Notes under the pieces: model-generated | Database searches by the model: none | Told to the model about the DNA's origin: nothing | Seen by the model: only the letters and a program-made list of their open reading frames with translations | Position numbers and translations under genes: made by a program | Shown: one piece after another, positions 30,058-38,739 of the stretch | How positions within the stretch are numbered: the first letter of the stretch is position 1 | Layout: each line of letters opens with the position of its first letter | Assembly: GCA_001600355.1 (NCBI GenBank) | Contig: BCJU01000003.1 | Location: 2,856,519-2,920,518, forward strand | DNA from: Meira nashicola | Lineage: Eukaryota; Basidiomycota; Exobasidiomycetes; Exobasidiales; Brachybasidiaceae | Length of the DNA: 64,000 bases | Direction: 5' to 3'

Positions 30058-31446
30058 ATGTCTAACAAACATGCCAATGCGTTACGGGATGTGAGCTGGT
30101 CCGGTATGGCGGAAAGGCGACCGTTACCCGTTCAATTTGCGTTATACCCGTCTCGTAAAACGAATGGGATGTTATGTCCTTGTTTGGTTGTTCGACATAG
30201 AAACGTTCAATTAATTCGTATCCTTGATCCTGAACATAAACAGCCTTTTTTTTCAATTGATGGAATGTTTCTTTTGGCTGGAATGAGCGTTACAACTGGT
30301 TTATTACGTTTTGATCTGCGTCGTGAGAAAGGAGATTATGATGCTACATTAGCTGGACTAGAGCCAAGAGAAGGATTATGGTCGCCTTTTAATGTCGCTC
30401 AACGTATAGCAATCGAGCTAGGTTTATCACAATTACTGAAAATATTCTTCTCGAACAAACATGCATGGAGCTTAGATGAAGGCGAATTGAATGGAATCGT
30501 ACATAATTGGCAACCGTCTAAAGATCAAATTAATCCATCTAAGTATTCTTTCGAATCTCTTTCAAAAGATACATTCGATTCTTTCTCACTCGTTTTAGGC
30601 GGACAACAAGCTCGAACACCGATCGGAAGTGATGAAAGAGAACAGATCAAACGCATCGGAAAGCCTTGTCTTCTACTCCAAGATAGCAAAGAGAATGAAA
30701 TTCAGCATTCACGCATACTCACTTCCTTCAGCCTTGAACAGCGTCTCTTGAGATGGACGGTAATGGCTACAGAACAATGGCTCGAATTTCAACAACAAGT
30801 ATCGGATGTGCATACAGACGGGAATCCAGACGTTCGAAATACAGAAGACGATTCCCTCACGCATATCTGGTCACCTTCAACGGTGGAAATCCTTCTCTTC
30901 TTCTCAGATCTTCAAAGCTCATCAACTACTGATGATGATCGTAATATTGCATATTCCTTGAATGAAGGACAAGTTGTGGTCACAAAAAGTCAATTACAGG
31001 AAGCACATCTTCGATATCAAGAGCAGCAAGAGGTAAAGAGCAATCAAGTGTTGAGCATCGTTGATGTAAATGCAGTTTTGGCTTTGATAGATAGCCTGTG
31101 GACATGGTACATCGAGAGAATCAGTCTCACAAATAATTCAATGATTCAAATACCTGAGGAGGATATGGCGCAAAAGAGGGAGAGCAAAGAAGATAAAGGT
31201 ACACACGCGATATCAGAAAGATTGAGTCGATTGGAAGCATCTTTCGAGCGCATGGAAGCATCCCTTAATGTCCTGCTGCACACTCAGACCTTGGTACAAA
31301 AAGAGAAAATGCAAGCTGAGGATCAGAAGACAGTTACTCCAAGGAACACTATAGAATTTTCCATCAACACTCAGACCTTAATTTTCCTATGTGTCGCCGG
31401 TGCGATAATTGGCAACATCTTTTCACATTTTATTTCCAATCTATAG
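30058..31446 (+). CDS. Tail-anchored APSES/KilA-N domain protein, Bqt4-like
   Basis: This 462-aa intronless protein appears to have three parts. Residues about 20-140 look like a degenerate APSES/KilA-N domain: LPVQFALYPSRK opens it, QPFFSIDGMFLLAGMS corresponds to the 'DGYVNATQILKAAG' element, and EGLWSPFNVAQRIAIELGL to the closing 'G.WVPLE.A..LA' helix. A variable middle is followed by a coiled coil (about 380-430). The final 25 residues are one hydrophobic helix (TLIFLCVAGAIIGNIF) ending SHFISNL, a classic tail anchor. This layout matches fission yeast Bqt4, an inner-nuclear-membrane protein that tethers telomeres. The assignment is by pattern recognition and architecture; DNA binding is not implied, since key residues may be lost. 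Divergent from the nucleoporin gene. Confidence 0.55.
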   Translation: MSNKHANALRDVSWSGMAERRPLPVQFALYPSRKTNGMLCPCLVVRHRNVQLIRILDPEHKQPFFSIDGMFLLAGMSVTTGLLRFDLRREKGDYDATLAGLEPREGLWSPFNVAQRIAIELGLSQLLKIFFSNKHAWSLDEGELNGIVHNWQPSKDQINPSKYSFESLSKDTFDSFSLVLGGQQARTPIGSDEREQIKRIGKPCLLLQDSKENEIQHSRILTSFSLEQRLLRWTVMATEQWLEFQQQVSDVHTDGNPDVRNTEDDSLTHIWSPSTVEILLFFSDLQSSSTTDDDRNIAYSLNEGQVVVTKSQLQEAHLRYQEQQEVKSNQVLSIVDVNAVLALIDSLWTWYIERISLTNNSMIQIPEEDMAQKRESKEDKGTHAISERLSRLEASFERMEASLNVLLHTQTLVQKEKMQAEDQKTVTPRNTIEFSINTQTLIFLCVAGAIIGNIFSHFISNL

Positions 31447-31475
31447 ATCGGATATTGTACATTAATGTTTTTTTT

Positions 31476-34047
31476 TCATCCTTGCCTTTGCCAATCACCA
31501 CTTTTTCCTCCAGATTTATGCGTGACCATTAAACCATCTATCCGCATCTCCTTCCCAGCCACGCTTTTGAGCATATCCCAAAGTACTAAACTTGTCACAC
31601 TTGCGCCAGTTAATGCTTCCATCTCTACACCAGTTGTAGAAGTGGTAGTGGTTGTGCAAATGACTTCTATGTAAGAACTCAAGTTTGTACTTTCTTCTTC
31701 CAATTCTTCTTCCGTCATCTTGTGCACATTCAATTTAACGTCAACATGAGACAGGTTCAATCCATGACACAGTGGAATTAAATCACTTGTCTTCTTGGCA
31801 GCCATAATTCCTGCTAATTGTGCGGTATGGAGGACTGGACCTTTCAATCGTGCAGAACCACCCGATTGAGGTACAGATACACCTTCACCTATTGTTGATT
31901 GGGTTGCTTCAAGCAATGGAAGGACATGAGCGGGAATGTAAACGCGGCACTTTGCTGTTGCGATTCGCTTCGTAACTTGCTTATCCGAAACATCCACCAT
32001 TGCTGCTCGATCGTTGTGTTCGGCATCAATGTGAGTCAGGCGTGGGGCTGTTTCTACTAGTGGACTATGTTGAATTTGCGATGTGGAAACACTTGGCATT
32101 CGGCCATGCGTCATACTATCTTGCATACTTTGCCTTGCTCCATAAGCATCTGCTGCTGCGATTGCTGCTTCTTCCCACTCTTCCATTGATGGAGCATTTG
32201 GTTTGCTCGCATCCGACGCACTTCCGTTTCTATTCTTGTTACTGGATAGATTTCCGTTTTGTCGAACACCATCTGCAAATGCGTCTAAGCTTGCCCAAGG
32301 CGAATCATCGTCATTTTTCACACCCATGTATTCAGACCATGTCACAGATGGGGCATCATTTTCGCTTGGTCGACTTACTGGAATAGAATCAGAACTTGAT
32401 CGCTCTTTGTCCGATTCGGCTCCATCATAAGCGGCGTCCAAATCATCCCATGGTCCACGTTGCGGTGATGAAGAATACATTCTGACGTGTTCCAAAGGAA
32501 GAAGTTGAGAACTCAAAAGGTGCATTGGTACCGAAAATTTCTTTTGATATCGTCTTCGAAGAGGTTGTGCTGTGAAATGCAGAAAGAAGGACAACAGACA
32601 GAAACATTTGTCAGAAATTGTCCACTTGCACTTGATTGAGCATTCAGCATGAAAGAAGTGCTTACAAAAAGCTAGTCAATTTATCATGAAGGGCTGTCAA
32701 CACATACCCTAGAGCATTTGACCTTCTTTCAGCCTCCAATTTGAATCATTGCTCGATTCTTACCCTGTGCCAATTCAACGGGATCTGACATGCCTGCATG
32801 TTTGGCATGTTTACGCTTGACTGCGGCACCAATTATGTTTAACAATTGTTTGTCATCTGCAGGTCCATCAGCAAAACCTGGAAGTCCATTCCGCATTGCA
32901 TCCCGCAGTGAAACTTCAGAATTACCAAATAGACAGACCTGATTTTTGAAAGTAGAGAATAAGTCAGCACACTCTCTTACTTCTAACAAATACTTTCCTA
33001 TAATCTGCTCACCTTTAAATTGCCATCTGCTGTGATCCTTAGCCGATTACAAGTACCACAGAAGTGATCAGTCATACTTGTAATGAAACCTAATCGAGAT
33101 TGATGACCAGGAACTTTCCAATGTTTGCTGGTGTCATTTGCATCATCTCCAACCTTTTCTAATGGACCAAGTTGGCTTGTGATGTTCTCCAGCAATTGTG
33201 AATATGGAACCAACTTTTCCGGTCTCCATTTATTACCATCAAAGGGCATATATTCAATAAATCGGACAGTAACGTCACGATCTTTTGCCCATTCAACAAA
33301 ATCAAGAATATCTTTACCGTCATTGAGACCTCGAATGACGACCACGTTGATCTTAACATTAGGCACTCCAAGAGCTAGAGCAGTGTCAATCCCATTCAGA
33401 ACCCTCTCTATGCCCTTTGAAGCGGTTCTCGTCATTAGCTCAAACTTGAATGGATCCAGGGTATCGAGTGAAATGTTTAAATGAGTCAAACCATTTGCGA
33501 CGAGATTCGGTAGATGTCTTGATATAGTTAGACCATTTGTTGTCATTCCAATTTGACGTAATCCATTTTGTCTTTGCGATGCTAGTGCGGCAATGATCTC
33601 TGGCAAATCTTTTCGGACAGTAGGTTCGCCACCTGTCAATCGAATCTTATTTATTCCTTGTGATACGAAAAGTTGAGCTAATCTTTCCAGCTCTGGTGCT
33701 GTTAAAAGCTTTGACTTTGGAGTTAATGGAACACCTTCAGCTGGCATACAATATAAACATCGAAAATTGCATTTCTCTGTAAGTGAGATACGTAAATATG
33801 TATGTTGACGTGAAAATCGATCGGTCAGAAATGGAGTTGAGGGTGGAGATTGAATCTTGTCCATCGCTTGCAGAGCTTCTCTTGCTCTTTTACGGCCTTC
33901 ACTGTGCGTGGCGAACAATTGATCATCTTGACGAGCAAAAACAGGGTCGATCACTTTGGCTTGTTGCCTTTTGCTATAAGTCGAAAATTGTTGCAATGAG
34001 GATGATGAAGATCGTATTGCACTCAAACGTGCTCGTTGAATCAACAT
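31476..34047 (-). CDS. MoaA-MoaC fusion, molybdenum cofactor biosynthesis step 1 (spliced form)
   Basis: This gene makes cyclic pyranopterin monophosphate from GTP, the first step of molybdenum cofactor synthesis. Fusion form: exons 33013-34047, 32764-32938 and 31476-32569, totalling 768 codons (767 aa). A presequence-like N-terminus (about 40 residues) precedes the radical-SAM MoaA part: CNFRCLYC binds the first 4Fe-4S cluster, LTGGEP follows, and CGTC plus the Cys in NLKVCLFG bind the second. The 74 bp intron 1 (32939-33012) splits the second cluster motif. A disordered linker of about 200 residues leads to MoaC, with [25 protein letters not shown] and a KSGGKSG end. The 194 bp intron 2 (donor GTAAGA, acceptor TTTCACAG) keeps frame. 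A non-fused alternative is annotated separately. Fungal cnxABC and human MOCS1 have related organisation. Confidence 0.9.
32570..32763 (-). other. Alternative intron carrying the MoaA Gly-Gly tail
   Basis: Read on the minus strand, the intron opens GTAAGA at 32763, encodes the MoaA tail and a TGA, contains a second donor GTATGT at 32707, and closes CATTTCACAG at 32570. Using the first donor removes 194 bp and fuses MoaA to MoaC; using the second removes 138 bp after the stop. Confidence 0.7.
32729..34047 (-). CDS. MoaA alone with Gly-Gly C-terminus (alternative product, intron 2 not spliced at the upstream donor)
   Basis: If the donor at 32763 is not used, translation continues ten codons and ends NRAMIQIGG followed by TGA (32729-32731). 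This product is 414 aa (exons 33013-34047 and 32729-32938). A C-terminal Gly-Gly is conserved in bacterial MoaA and human MOCS1A and is required for activity in those proteins. The conserved tail is thus encoded by the first bases of the intron used in the fusion form. A second donor (GTATGT, 32707) lies just after the stop, so this mRNA could still be spliced to the same acceptor, leaving MoaC as a downstream cistron with its first ATG at 32525. Expression of this form is inferred, not shown. Confidence 0.65.
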
Positions 34048-34530
34048 CCTCGTATAGAGGATCGTTTACTGTATGATGGACATTCGAAAATGTCTTTGAA
34101 GATATGAAATATTGGTGTATGTATTTAAGGCAAAGTTGGAAGTTGTCAATATTGTTTTTTTTTTCTCACGTTCGGTTGAACGGTCCGTTCTTGGAACTTT
34201 GAGAACTTTAAAAGCCAAGATAGCGTACTTGTGAGTGAAATCTTATCAGGCACTGCGCCCGCCCGCCGCGCGTAAGCAAGTCTCAAGACTTTCCAATTGG
34301 TCTGTTGCCTGTGCTGGGAAGGGTGCTAAATAAATGCAGCCTAGCGGGCGTAGGACAGGGCAACGCATTGAATGAAGTGTTGGACTCTGCACTTGGCTGC
34401 ATCTCCAACCAAAAGGCGAGAATGCAAGAATAATTTCGATTGCTTTTCAACCAAAAAGAGTATTATCGATGATGAATAATTGAAGAGCATAATCTTCAAA
34501 TATCATTCGATTCTAGCTGCATATACGTCA
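34048..34530. other. Divergent promoter region MoaA-MoaC / VPS54
   Basis: This 483 bp region has a T run near 34155-34165, a GC-rich block CGCCCGCCCGCCGCGCG around 34258-34274, and CGG-N8-CCG near 34176-34189 of the kind Zn2Cys6 factors bind. A four-codon upstream frame (ATG at 34469, stop at 34481-34483) precedes the VPS54 start and could reduce its translation. No gene was found. Confidence 0.5.
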
Positions 34531-37500
34531 ATGGCTTCTTCTGTAGGCGGAAGTCAATCCAACGGATCGGCAAGGGCAAAGCAATTTGGAGGAGACCGAA
34601 GAGAATCAATTCAATCTCCTTCTCGAGTTCTAAGTCCAGCTTTGTCTGATGCAGATTCGGCTACTAGTAGTACAGCAACGGGCAGAAGAGATTCGCTGAA
34701 CACTTCAAGAAAATTGGGAAACCTCCAAGGTGCAGGATTGAGCTCACTAAGTCTTGCACTTGGTGCTGATCATGGCTACACAGCTGGATCAAGCCTTGTC
34801 GGATTTAACGCCATTTCCACATTGCTCAATAACCCTAATAAAGTTTCAAGGCCCATCGATCCATCTTCTTCTAGGTATCCTCCAATCAGTCAATCACACA
34901 CTGATATACCAAAGGTCAAAAGAAGTGACTATGAAAGTACTATTCACAGTCTAAAATCTGAATGGGATCGATATCAGCGTAATCAAAAGTTGGGAATACG
35001 CGGTAAAGCACGAATTGAAGGTGAGGAAAGTAATGAAGATGCAGGAGAAGTTTCAATAGTTGATGAATCATCATCTGCAATAAAAGGAAGGCAATCTGTG
35101 GATGATGAAGATGTGTCGAGAAGAGCGCTGGGAAAGAAACGCCTTCCTCCTTTGAGTACCGTACCTCAAGTTTTCTTTTCGGAGGATTTCGATCTTGGAA
35201 ATCCGTACACTTTTGATCTCGTCACAGAGCGTTATAAAGCTGCTTCATCATCATCGTCTGGAAATGCAAGTCGCAATGGATCTGTTGCGACTGGCTACGA
35301 TGTGGCTTTGAATCAAATGCTTCAAGAGAAATTGTCATATTACAGCGATGTTGTCGAACAGCATTTAATTCTTGAAATTTCTGCACGTTCTTCGTCCTTC
35401 TTTGCCGCATTAGGAAATCTTAAAGATCTAGAAGCCGAATCTAGAAGCTGTTTGGATAAGGTCGAAGAGCTTAGAAGAGAGTTGGATGACAGGGATGAAG
35501 GAATTGCAAAAGCAGGACTGTCGTTGATTCGAGAGCAGGCCAAACGAAGAGAGACTGTTGAGCGTTTAGAGGCTGTTGGTCTTATGAACCAATTGTGTGA
35601 AAAACGTGATTTATGTCAACTACTCGTCCAGAATAATGAATGGAGTGAGGCATTGGACGTCATGCAAGATTTGCAAAATGTGATCCAAGGCAAGACCAAG
35701 CTATTACCACGACCTAAGGATGGCACTCAGAACAACAGTGCAATTGCACCTCATGTCGAAATAGAGTTCGAAAATGTTGTCGCCGTGCAAGCCCTTGGTC
35801 CACAGCTAGAGGAAATGCAGAACAACATCTCATCGCAGCTTGAAGTGGAACTCTTGAACATCCTATTAACCGACTTGACCGACCGTGTAGGAAAGCCAGG
35901 TGAAGACACGGCTGCTAAGCCGAGCAACATTGACCCTTCAGTTGAAGATATCAATAATACGACAACATCAGCGGCTGTTTTACCAGGACAAGCTCACCTC
36001 GAGAGCAATCAGGTAACACCAAATGGAAGTCTGACACTGTCATCTATCAAGAACCTCACCCAAGACGAAGAGGCACTATCTAAGCGCATAGAAGCCCATA
36101 TCGGTGGTCTCGTCCGTACAAGCGGGATGGATCGATTGATGGTAGCATACAAGGACGCCATCTTAAGAGAAGCACGCAAGATTATGCGAACTTTCTTATG
36201 CGATGCTCAACTACCTGGGGCAAATGGATCTACCACCGACAGACTAGAGTGGCTTGGTCATCTTGCAACATTAATTGAAGATGATGAAGCTGCTCAAGGT
36301 AAAGCAGATGCGAAATTAGGACATGGTGGATTGGAGGCAGCACAAAAGTTGCAAAGTATGGAACATACTCAATTCCTTGGTCTTCTGCGTACACTCTTAC
36401 GTGGATTGACCGCATTCGTAGGCGGAGTTGATTCACAACGTCGCGTGCTGGTCCATATATTGGACAAGGAAGCAAGGTCAAAGGATGTTGGGTCTAGCAC
36501 AGGCTCAAATGGCGAAGGCCAAATTGAAATTATTATGCCGAATGGAGTTTCGCCTTCATTTCCTAATGCATTGTCCAATATTATCACCGAAGCATGCTCC
36601 GCTACTCATATTCTCGCTTCGCGTTTCTTATCACTACGGTCATCAACGCATACAGTCTTGCCCTTAAGACAATTCCTTGGTGTTTTCCATCTTGCTTGGA
36701 CTTTCATCTTGGAATCCGAAAGTATTTGTGGAAGGATGATTGTCGGTCTGCGAGGGGTCGTGTTAAATCAAGCAAAAGCATGGCTTGGAAACTTTCACAA
36801 AGTACGTATCGAAAATGCGGCGAAAGCTGTCGAAGAAGAGCAGTGGGGACAAGCAGACGTGCTCCCAAGACAGCAGAGTGAAATCACTTTGGTCGTTGAA
36901 AGTGCAACATCCGATCCGCCCACTTTTGTTGTAGGTAAGGAATCGATCCAAAAATCAGACCACGCTGAAAAGGATGAAAGCGAAAGTAAAAGTGGCGAAC
37001 CAAAATCGAAATCGATAACTATTGAAGAAAAACAATTCTTTGTGGTGTCTGCAAGCTTGGACGTTCTCGACATGTTGGTGGAGTATCTGCAAGTGATAAT
37101 TAATTTGCCTCTACTTAGTACGGAAATCATGGGACGTGTGGTAGAATTTTTGAAGCAATTTAACTCGCGCACATGTCAAGTCGTTCTCGGTGCAGGTGCC
37201 ATGCGATCTGCTGGTTTGAAAAACATTACTGCAAAGCACCTTGCTCTCGCCTCTCAATCTCTTTCGATTATGATTTTACTCATTCCCTACATTCGTGAAG
37301 CCGTACGTAGACATTTGAATGCTCGACAAGCGGTCATGTTGGTTGAATTTGATAAGCTCAAGAGGGATTATCAAGAACATCAATACGAGATTCATTCGAA
37401 ATTGGTAGCAATCATGAGCGATAGATTGACCGTTCACTGTAGATCATTATCCAGTGTCGATTGGGCGGCTCCTATAGAAGGCGATGGTGCTGTAGGTGCT

Positions 37501-38730
37501 GTCAAGCCAATGATGGATTTAGTGAAGGAAACGACAACTTTACACAAAGTCTTGTGCAAGTATCTTCAACCAACTGTTGTAGAAGGTGTAATTGGACAAG
37601 TGCTCGTTTCCATTGACAAAAGGATCGCTTCAGAATTTCGCAAGATTGAATCACATGATGAGAATACTACCAAACGGGTAAAAGCTGTGCGGGATCATTT
37701 TAATGACAAATTTGGAACTTTGAAGCACGTTGATTGGATCGTAAAGGATATTGACGAAGCCATCGAAGAAGTTAGCAAAACTCCAGAACCGCCAGCAACT
37801 AGTTCGGCAAAAGTGTCCTTAGATGAATCTTCTACCGCATCTCCGAATCGAACATCTATTATGCCAACATCCTATACTCCTCGACTATCCTTATTCGCGC
37901 GCAAACAGCAAGAGCGACAACAGCAGCAGCAACAACAACAACAATCGCCAGTGGTGGAAAAGGCAGAAAAAGAATTGCCATTAAGCCCTGCTGACCAAGC
38001 AGCCTCTAGTACATCAGTGGCTGTAGAAGAAGAAGTGAGAAAGTCAACAGATACCAAAAATTCCGTCGAATTGGGCAAAAGTGAAGATGCAGAAATTACA
38101 GTTAGTTCACCACAACCGAAATTATCCCTTTTTGCACGAAAGAAATTGGAAAGAGAGCGTAAACAACAATTAGAGAAGGAGCAGCAAGAGAAGGAAAAAT
38201 TAAAGGAACAAGAAGAAAAGGAGGAGGAAAAGATGGAAGAACAGGAGGAAGAAGAAGAAAAGCGAGAAGAAAAGGAGGAAGAGAACGAAAAGCATGAAGA
38301 AAAGGAGGAAGAGAACGAAAAATTGGGGGAGGAAAGCGAAAAGGTGGAGCAAAAAGCAGAGCAGTCTTTGAATGCGGAGGTAGATGAAGATAAGCGAGAC
38401 AATGTAAGCGAAATCAAGCAAGTATCGCAAGAGGATAAAGTAGAAGACAGCAAGAAAGATGAAGAGCCAAAAGAAGCCCAAACTACTGAGCAAGAGATTG
38501 TAGATCAGACTCTTGTTTCAGAAAAGGACAAAGACCTAGATGTCATTGCTGAGCAAAAAGAGGATACACATGAGCCTGAGGAAAAGAGTGACAAGTCAGA
38601 GGGGAAGAAAGAAAAGGATGCGCTTTCGCTCGAGAATGAACCTGAGATAAAACAATCTTCCGAAAAAGCTGAAGAATTGCCCACCGAAGTGGAGAGATCC
38701 GATGACAAAACCTCAATTGAAATGAATTAA
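34531..38730 (+). CDS. VPS54: GARP tethering complex subunit Vps54
   Basis: Vps54 is a subunit of the GARP complex, which tethers endosome-derived vesicles at the trans-Golgi network. The protein has 1399 aa from the first in-frame ATG (34531; the frame is open further up but only to a TTG). Residues 1-200 are disordered. The Vps54 N-terminal signature VPQVFFSEDFDLGNPYTF lies near 210, followed by an EISARSSSFFAALGNLKDLE helix and coiled coil. The helical C-terminal region (about 800-1080) includes YIREAVRRHLNARQAVML and YLQPTVVEGVIGQVL. The last 290 residues are not typical of the family: a poly-Gln run, two copies of an LSLFARK motif (near 1121 and 1202), and a very Glu/Lys-rich tail. The core is firm; the tail is lineage-specific. 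The stop is 9 bp from that of the convergent deaminase. Confidence 0.9.
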   Translation: MASSVGGSQSNGSARAKQFGGDRRESIQSPSRVLSPALSDADSATSSTATGRRDSLNTSRKLGNLQGAGLSSLSLALGADHGYTAGSSLVGFNAISTLLNNPNKVSRPIDPSSSRYPPISQSHTDIPKVKRSDYESTIHSLKSEWDRYQRNQKLGIRGKARIEGEESNEDAGEVSIVDESSSAIKGRQSVDDEDVSRRALGKKRLPPLSTVPQVFFSEDFDLGNPYTFDLVTERYKAASSSSSGNASRNGSVATGYDVALNQMLQEKLSYYSDVVEQHLILEISARSSSFFAALGNLKDLEAESRSCLDKVEELRRELDDRDEGIAKAGLSLIREQAKRRETVERLEAVGLMNQLCEKRDLCQLLVQNNEWSEALDVMQDLQNVIQGKTKLLPRPKDGTQNNSAIAPHVEIEFENVVAVQALGPQLEEMQNNISSQLEVELLNILLTDLTDRVGKPGEDTAAKPSNIDPSVEDINNTTTSAAVLPGQAHLESNQVTPNGSLTLSSIKNLTQDEEALSKRIEAHIGGLVRTSGMDRLMVAYKDAILREARKIMRTFLCDAQLPGANGSTTDRLEWLGHLATLIEDDEAAQGKADAKLGHGGLEAAQKLQSMEHTQFLGLLRTLLRGLTAFVGGVDSQRRVLVHILDKEARSKDVGSSTGSNGEGQIEIIMPNGVSPSFPNALSNIITEACSATHILASRFLSLRSSTHTVLPLRQFLGVFHLAWTFILESESICGRMIVGLRGVVLNQAKAWLGNFHKVRIENAAKAVEEEQWGQADVLPRQQSEITLVVESATSDPPTFVVGKESIQKSDHAEKDESESKSGEPKSKSITIEEKQFFVVSASLDVLDMLVEYLQVIINLPLLSTEIMGRVVEFLKQFNSRTCQVVLGAGAMRSAGLKNITAKHLALASQSLSIMILLIPYIREAVRRHLNARQAVMLVEFDKLKRDYQEHQYEIHSKLVAIMSDRLTVHCRSLSSVDWAAPIEGDGAVGAVKPMMDLVKETTTLHKVLCKYLQPTVVEGVIGQVLVSIDKRIASEFRKIESHDENTTKRVKAVRDHFNDKFGTLKHVDWIVKDIDEAIEEVSKTPEPPATSSAKVSLDESSTASPNRTSIMPTSYTPRLSLFARKQQERQQQQQQQQQSPVVEKAEKELPLSPADQAASSTSVAVEEEVRKSTDTKNSVELGKSEDAEITVSSPQPKLSLFARKKLERERKQQLEKEQQEKEKLKEQEEKEEEKMEEQEEEEEKREEKEEENEKHEEKEEENEKLGEESEKVEQKAEQSLNAEVDEDKRDNVSEIKQVSQEDKVEDSKKDEEPKEAQTTEQEIVDQTLVSEKDKDLDVIAEQKEDTHEPEEKSDKSEGKKEKDALSLENEPEIKQSSEKAEELPTEVERSDDKTSIEMN
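38266..38321 (+). repeat. Two tandem 30 bp units in the VPS54 tail
   Basis: Two exact 26 bp copies (38266-38291 and 38296-38321) are spaced with a 30 bp period inside the Glu/Lys-rich coding tail. Each unit encodes EEKEEENEK. This looks like recent in-frame expansion of low-complexity coding DNA. Confidence 0.8.
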
Positions 38731-38739
38731 ATTTCATTA

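Noticed and set aside
32525..32594. Independent MoaC gene starting at 32594
   Set aside because: The frame opens with TTG inside the intron; the acceptor at 32570 and the in-frame junction show that the MoaC exon begins at 32569. The first ATG (32525) is only relevant to a bicistronic mRNA.
37872..38453. 193-codon Ser/Phe/Cys-rich antisense frame in the VPS54 tail
   Set aside because: Reverse complement of Glu/Lys repeats gives Ser/Phe runs; no independent evidence.
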